From assembly GCA_910578465.1 (NCBI GenBank), contig CAJTPW010000007.1:303-62387 (forward strand): a stretch of 62,085 nucleotides of DNA, written 5' to 3'. A program made the position numbers and the translations under genes. Below the pieces are notes generated by a model, which saw only the letters and a program-made list of their open reading frames with translations, had not been told where the DNA came from and searched no databases. Shown in pieces: positions 60,263-62,085 of this stretch (position 1 is the stretch's first letter; each line of letters starts with the position of its first letter). This DNA is from an uncultured Vampirovibrio sp. (GTDB lineage Bacteria; Cyanobacteriota; Vampirovibrionia; Gastranaerophilales; Gastranaerophilaceae).

Positions 60263-62085
60263 CTCAGCTCTATAACACCGTTGCTGCCGTTACCTCCTCT
60301 TGTCGGGTTTGAAACGGATTCTGACGGTGTTACATAATCCATATCACGAAGAGAAGCACCTGCACCTCCTGCACCGTATCCCTTGGCGTCTTCTCCGTTT
60401 GTATCGCCTCTGCCCGCAGCTTTAGCCTTTCCTCCCGTGCCGTAGTTATCGCTGCTGTTGTTTCCGCTGCTAAATCCGCTGCGGGAACTTCCGTCTCCTC
60501 CTTTATTCTCTACGGGATGTCCTCCGATACTTCCTTTTTTACAATCGGATGTATCGATCTTTGATGTATTATTAAAATGACATATATTAGAAACGCTTCC
60601 CCCTGCCCCGTTTATTACAACACTGTTATCCTCCGATACAAAAGGACTTTTTCCTCCGTGTCCTCCCCCTGCTTTAACTGCTGTATTTGTACCGTATGCA
60701 AATACGGTATCTCCCCCGCTGGTTGCTTCAACTATACTTGCATTGGATGTTGCAACAATATATGCTCCCTCTCCTCCTTTTCCTATCCTGTACTTTATCT
60801 TATCTCCGCTCTTCACCGTTACATTAAACTTCATAATATTCCCCGAAGCTCCTCCACCCCCTGCTCCGGCATTATTCAGTTCATATTCACCCCTATTTCC
60901 TTTTTCTGTATTCCAATACTTATTCCAGCTTATCCTTGCATATCCTCCGGAACCTTTTCCCCCGTCAGCTAAACCATATCCGCCTCCGCCTCCGCAGCCG
61001 TAACCGATTGCATCTCCTCCTTTAGGATTGGATAAGGTCCCGCCCTTTCCCGGAGTGCAGCTAAACCATGGAGTGGTTACTTTTCCTCCGTCTCCTCCTG
61101 TTGAACCGTTGGGGAATGAAGTTGCTCCTTCAATGTAAGTTCGTGTACCATTATTTGCAGAATGTCCGTAACCAATACTAAAGTTATCATCTGATGGATA
61201 AGATATAAAATTACCGTTATAAAGTTGTCCGTTATGCAACCAACCTGAATTTCCGCAAAAATATCCTCCATCAGTTCTTATGACACCGCTTGGACATCCG
61301 GACACAGCTCTGTGTCCGCCTTCAAGTGTATCTGTAGCTATAATTATATTATTATTTTTTGAAACAGAAGTTATGGTAGCGCTATGGTCATATATGCCTG
61401 TCATACCTATATTTCCTTCAAGAGGCTTTGTAATGCCGGTATTGCTTTCAATTTTACCTGCATGGTATCCTATAACACCGCTTCCAACCTTTATACTGAA
61501 AACTTCCTGAGGCGAGGTTGATATTTTTTGTATGGGTACGACGGCAGCACCGCCCCCACCTCCTCCGCCGGGACCGTAGGACAGATAGGTTATGCGCATG
61601 GCACCTGATTTGCCGTTATTACCACTTGCATATATCCCGTCATTAGCTCCATCTCCGCCATTGCAATAATTGTTTCCAAATATTGTAGGAATTTGTCCTC
61701 CATTATATCCTGATCCAGGATTTCCTCCGTTACCGCCTTTTCCGGGGTATCCGTCAAGAGAATCAAACGGTCTGCCCCCGCCATTTCCTCCGTCTCCGCC
61801 ACCGATTCCGCCACCCCCTCCGCCGCCGCCACCTTGATTTACAGTAATTGCATTTATGTCTATACTACAAACGCTTCCCATACTTCCCCCTCCACCTCCA
61901 CCACCTGAGGCAATTAAATCACCATGCCCCAGATGTATCATAAAACCTGTTATTCCTCCCCCTCCGCCGCCTGAGCCTCCACCTGCTCCCCCACCGCCCC
62001 CACCCTGATATATACTTCCCCCTCCACCTCCACCACCTGAAAATATGAAACCGCAAAAATTACCGGAGGCAATTGGGGCATTTCC
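60250..62085 (-). CDS. Glycine-rich surface protein, N-terminus beyond window
   Basis: The frame enters from the window edge at 62085 and ends at TAG 60250-60252, giving 611 residues without a start, so any prepilin leader is not visible. It is built of polyglycine runs (up to eight Gly) separated by short motifs such as FSIKVGSGVIGYHAGK and KIKYRIGKGGEGAYI, matching the I-K-V/I-G-x-G units of the other two. A less glycine-rich part (about residues 220-320, HSATITSVSKNNNIIIA to TSFPNGSTG) may be an inserted domain. The C-terminus GGNGSNGVIELRWEE resembles the end of 19060-21777. It is probably a third member of the family, secreted and surface-located by inference. Confidence 0.82.
   Translation of the reverse strand, partial: GNAPIASGNFCGFIFSGGGGGGGSIYQGGGGGGAGGGSGGGGGGITGFMIHLGHGDLIASGGGGGGGSMGSVCSIDINAITVNQGGGGGGGGGIGGGDGGNGGGRPFDSLDGYPGKGGNGGNPGSGYNGGQIPTIFGNNYCNGGDGANDGIYASGNNGKSGAMRITYLSYGPGGGGGGGAAVVPIQKISTSPQEVFSIKVGSGVIGYHAGKIESNTGITKPLEGNIGMTGIYDHSATITSVSKNNNIIIATDTLEGGHRAVSGCPSGVIRTDGGYFCGNSGWLHNGQLYNGNFISYPSDDNFSIGYGHSANNGTRTYIEGATSFPNGSTGGDGGKVTTPWFSCTPGKGGTLSNPKGGDAIGYGCGGGGGYGLADGGKGSGGYARISWNKYWNTEKGNRGEYELNNAGAGGGGASGNIMKFNVTVKSGDKIKYRIGKGGEGAYIVATSNASIVEATSGGDTVFAYGTNTAVKAGGGHGGKSPFVSEDNSVVINGAGGSVSNICHFNNTSKIDTSDCKKGSIGGHPVENKGGDGSSRSGFSSGNNSSDNYGTGGKAKAAGRGDTNGEDAKGYGAGGAGASLRDMDYVTPSESVSNPTRGGNGSNGVIELRWEE
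61880..62040. repeat. In-frame direct repeat of 29 bases within glycine-rich gene
   Basis: The same 29-base sequence (ATACTTCCCCC... to ...CACCACCTGA on the plus strand) occurs at 61880-61908 and 62012-62040. The copies are 132 bases (44 codons) apart, so recombination between them would delete or duplicate in frame. It encodes a seven-glycine run flanked by Ser. Confidence 0.8.

Noticed and set aside
1..62085. tRNA genes, CRISPR arrays, insertion sequences and prophage genes
   Set aside because: Looked for by eye on both strands; no cloverleaf with a T-arm motif, no regularly spaced repeats, and no transposase, integrase or phage structural gene were seen.

Overview
The window comes from a low-GC bacterium with standard bacterial genes. 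It has a Gram-negative-like but S-layer-bearing envelope gene set: an SLH-domain protein, two SpoIID/LytB proteins, MurJ and a WecA-type transferase. It also has separate AccD and AccA subunits, a split glutamate synthase, a group-3-like sigma factor next to a prepilin peptidase, and giant glycine-rich prepilin-like proteins. Taken together this resembles the non-photosynthetic cyanobacterial relatives (Vampirovibrionia/Melainabacteria, especially the gut Gastranaerophilales). That assignment is inference; no rRNA or other decisive marker lies in the window.

Layout. Positions 1-1216 hold a prepilin-like glycine-rich protein that runs off the left edge. Positions 1410-6100 hold an XRE regulator and a minus-strand cluster of two TPR proteins and a GGDEF diguanylate cyclase. 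Positions 6312-9427 hold a dicarboxylate/amino-acid symporter, rlmH and a pyrimidine-nucleoside phosphorylase. Positions 9487-13579 hold a membrane protein fused to a spermidine-synthase-like domain, metG and a small XRE regulator. Positions 14016-15801 hold a sigma factor overlapping a prepilin peptidase. Positions 15955-18993 hold a small abundant-looking protein, fusA and a small helix-turn-helix-like protein. Positions 19060-21777 hold a second glycine-rich prepilin, with a Cys/Ser/Asn/Tyr-rich block inserted. Positions 21929-26771 hold a pair of tiny membrane proteins, a WecA-like enzyme, glyA and typA. Positions 26865-34239 hold a 950-residue unknown protein, rimM, trmD, spoIID, hup, an infC that starts with ATT, and a flavin-binding protein. 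Positions 34334-40972 hold an MFS transporter and a three-gene glutamate synthase of unusual domain arrangement. Positions 41064-45329 hold spoIID, murJ and tsaC. Positions 45330-47680 hold a structured non-coding stretch, an XRE/small-protein divergent pair and enolase with a Cys-rich tail. Positions 47916-51188 hold two small unknown proteins and the SLH protein. Positions 51308-55774 hold a DUF212 phosphatase-like protein, a prenyl synthase, rsgA, accD and accA. Positions 55856-59978 hold a PilZ protein, a histidine kinase, an HD-GYP response regulator and a P-loop protein. Positions 60125-62085 hold a candidate small protein and a third glycine-rich protein that runs off the right edge.

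Two themes stand out. First, three large polyglycine proteins, at least two with near-identical class III prepilin leaders, share the window with the peptidase that would process such leaders, and with cyclic-di-GMP genes (GGDEF, PilZ, HD-GYP) that often control surface appendages. Second, a dispersed hairpin element occurs three times in gaps between genes (23437-23534, 45672-45769, 32327-32517). Its stems differ between copies but stay complementary, as expected for a conserved structured RNA or a mobile hairpin. No tRNA, rRNA, CRISPR array, insertion sequence or phage gene was recognised.
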